A DNA stretch of 13,983 bases from an uncultured bacterium (lineage in GTDB: Bacteria; Cyanobacteriota; Vampirovibrionia; Gastranaerophilales; Gastranaerophilaceae). The stretch spans positions 1 to 13,983 of the forward strand of contig CALAWF010000104.1 of NCBI GenBank assembly GCA_937894665.1, written 5' to 3'. The notes below the pieces were generated by a model, which did not search any database, had not been told where the DNA came from, and saw only the letters and a program-made list of their open reading frames with translations. The position numbers were made by a program, and so were the translations under genes. Shown piece after piece: positions 13,946 through 13,983 of the stretch (the stretch's first letter is position 1; each line of letters starts with the position of its first letter).

Positions 13946-13973
13946 TTAACACTTATTAAAATCCTATTATAAA
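13946..13973 (+). promoter_or_regulatory. Possible rightward promoter at window end
   Basis: TTAACA (13946-13951), a 16-base spacer and TATAAA (13968-13973), each five of six against consensus, point right out of the window. The gene it might serve is not visible. AT-rich context makes chance matches likely. Confidence 0.3.
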
Positions 13974-13983
13974 AAATTAGAAT

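Noticed and set aside
13491..13972. Plus-strand open frames at 13491-13751 and 13748-13972
   Set aside because: They run antisense to the DUF2971 start and the 52-codon gene, are Phe/Tyr/Asn-rich and lack ribosome binding sites.
1..13983. tRNA, rRNA, CRISPR array, insertion sequence or attachment-site repeats
   Set aside because: I looked for cloverleaf-like GC-rich stretches, regularly spaced repeats, transposase motifs and long direct or inverted repeats, and saw none.

Overview
The window is about 14 kb of AT-rich, densely packed bacterial chromosome. It holds sixteen protein genes (one cut by the left edge, one only 52 codons long) and no RNA gene, insertion sequence or CRISPR array that I can recognise. 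Most genes have clear GGAG-type ribosome binding sites, and TAA is the commonest stop. A gut-associated non-photosynthetic cyanobacterial relative (Gastranaerophilales/'Melainabacteria') is my best guess. It rests on the low GC and on two proteins, the GalM-like enzyme and the 310-residue membrane protein at 9418, whose short N-terminal tails resemble proteins I associate with that group. This is recollection, not a search, and is only moderately secure.

Layout. 1-1934: a radical SAM enzyme (minus, cut by the left edge) is divergent from a short DRE-TIM (HMGL-like) aldolase, which converges on a single-domain response regulator. 2057-4907: a small exported protein is translationally coupled to chorismate synthase (aroC), followed by an aldose 1-epimerase-like gene that converges on a maltose/galactoside-type O-acetyltransferase. 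5564-6648: two exported metzincin-like (matrixin-type) metalloproteases lie tail to tail. 6804-9293: a UvrD/PcrA helicase and RNase HI form a tight operon behind a strong sigma-70-type promoter. 9294-12337: a bulged inverted repeat, a 310-residue membrane-associated protein of unknown function, a DUF2130 coiled-coil protein with a PD-(D/E)XK-like signature, and a beta-carbonic anhydrase. 12330-13983: on the minus strand, a thioredoxin-like protein, a DUF2971 protein with its own extended -10 promoter, and a 52-codon gene with a near-consensus promoter.

Most genes are housekeeping or small-metabolism genes in short one- or two-gene units. All four convergent gene pairs overlap at their stop codons, three of them by exactly four bases, so none has room for an intrinsic terminator between the genes. 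The most interesting leads are that convergent architecture, the metzincin pair in which one member has Glu where the third zinc-binding His belongs, and the 52-codon gene next to DUF2971. I found no clearly recognisable new multi-gene system. The leads are set out as testable hypotheses.
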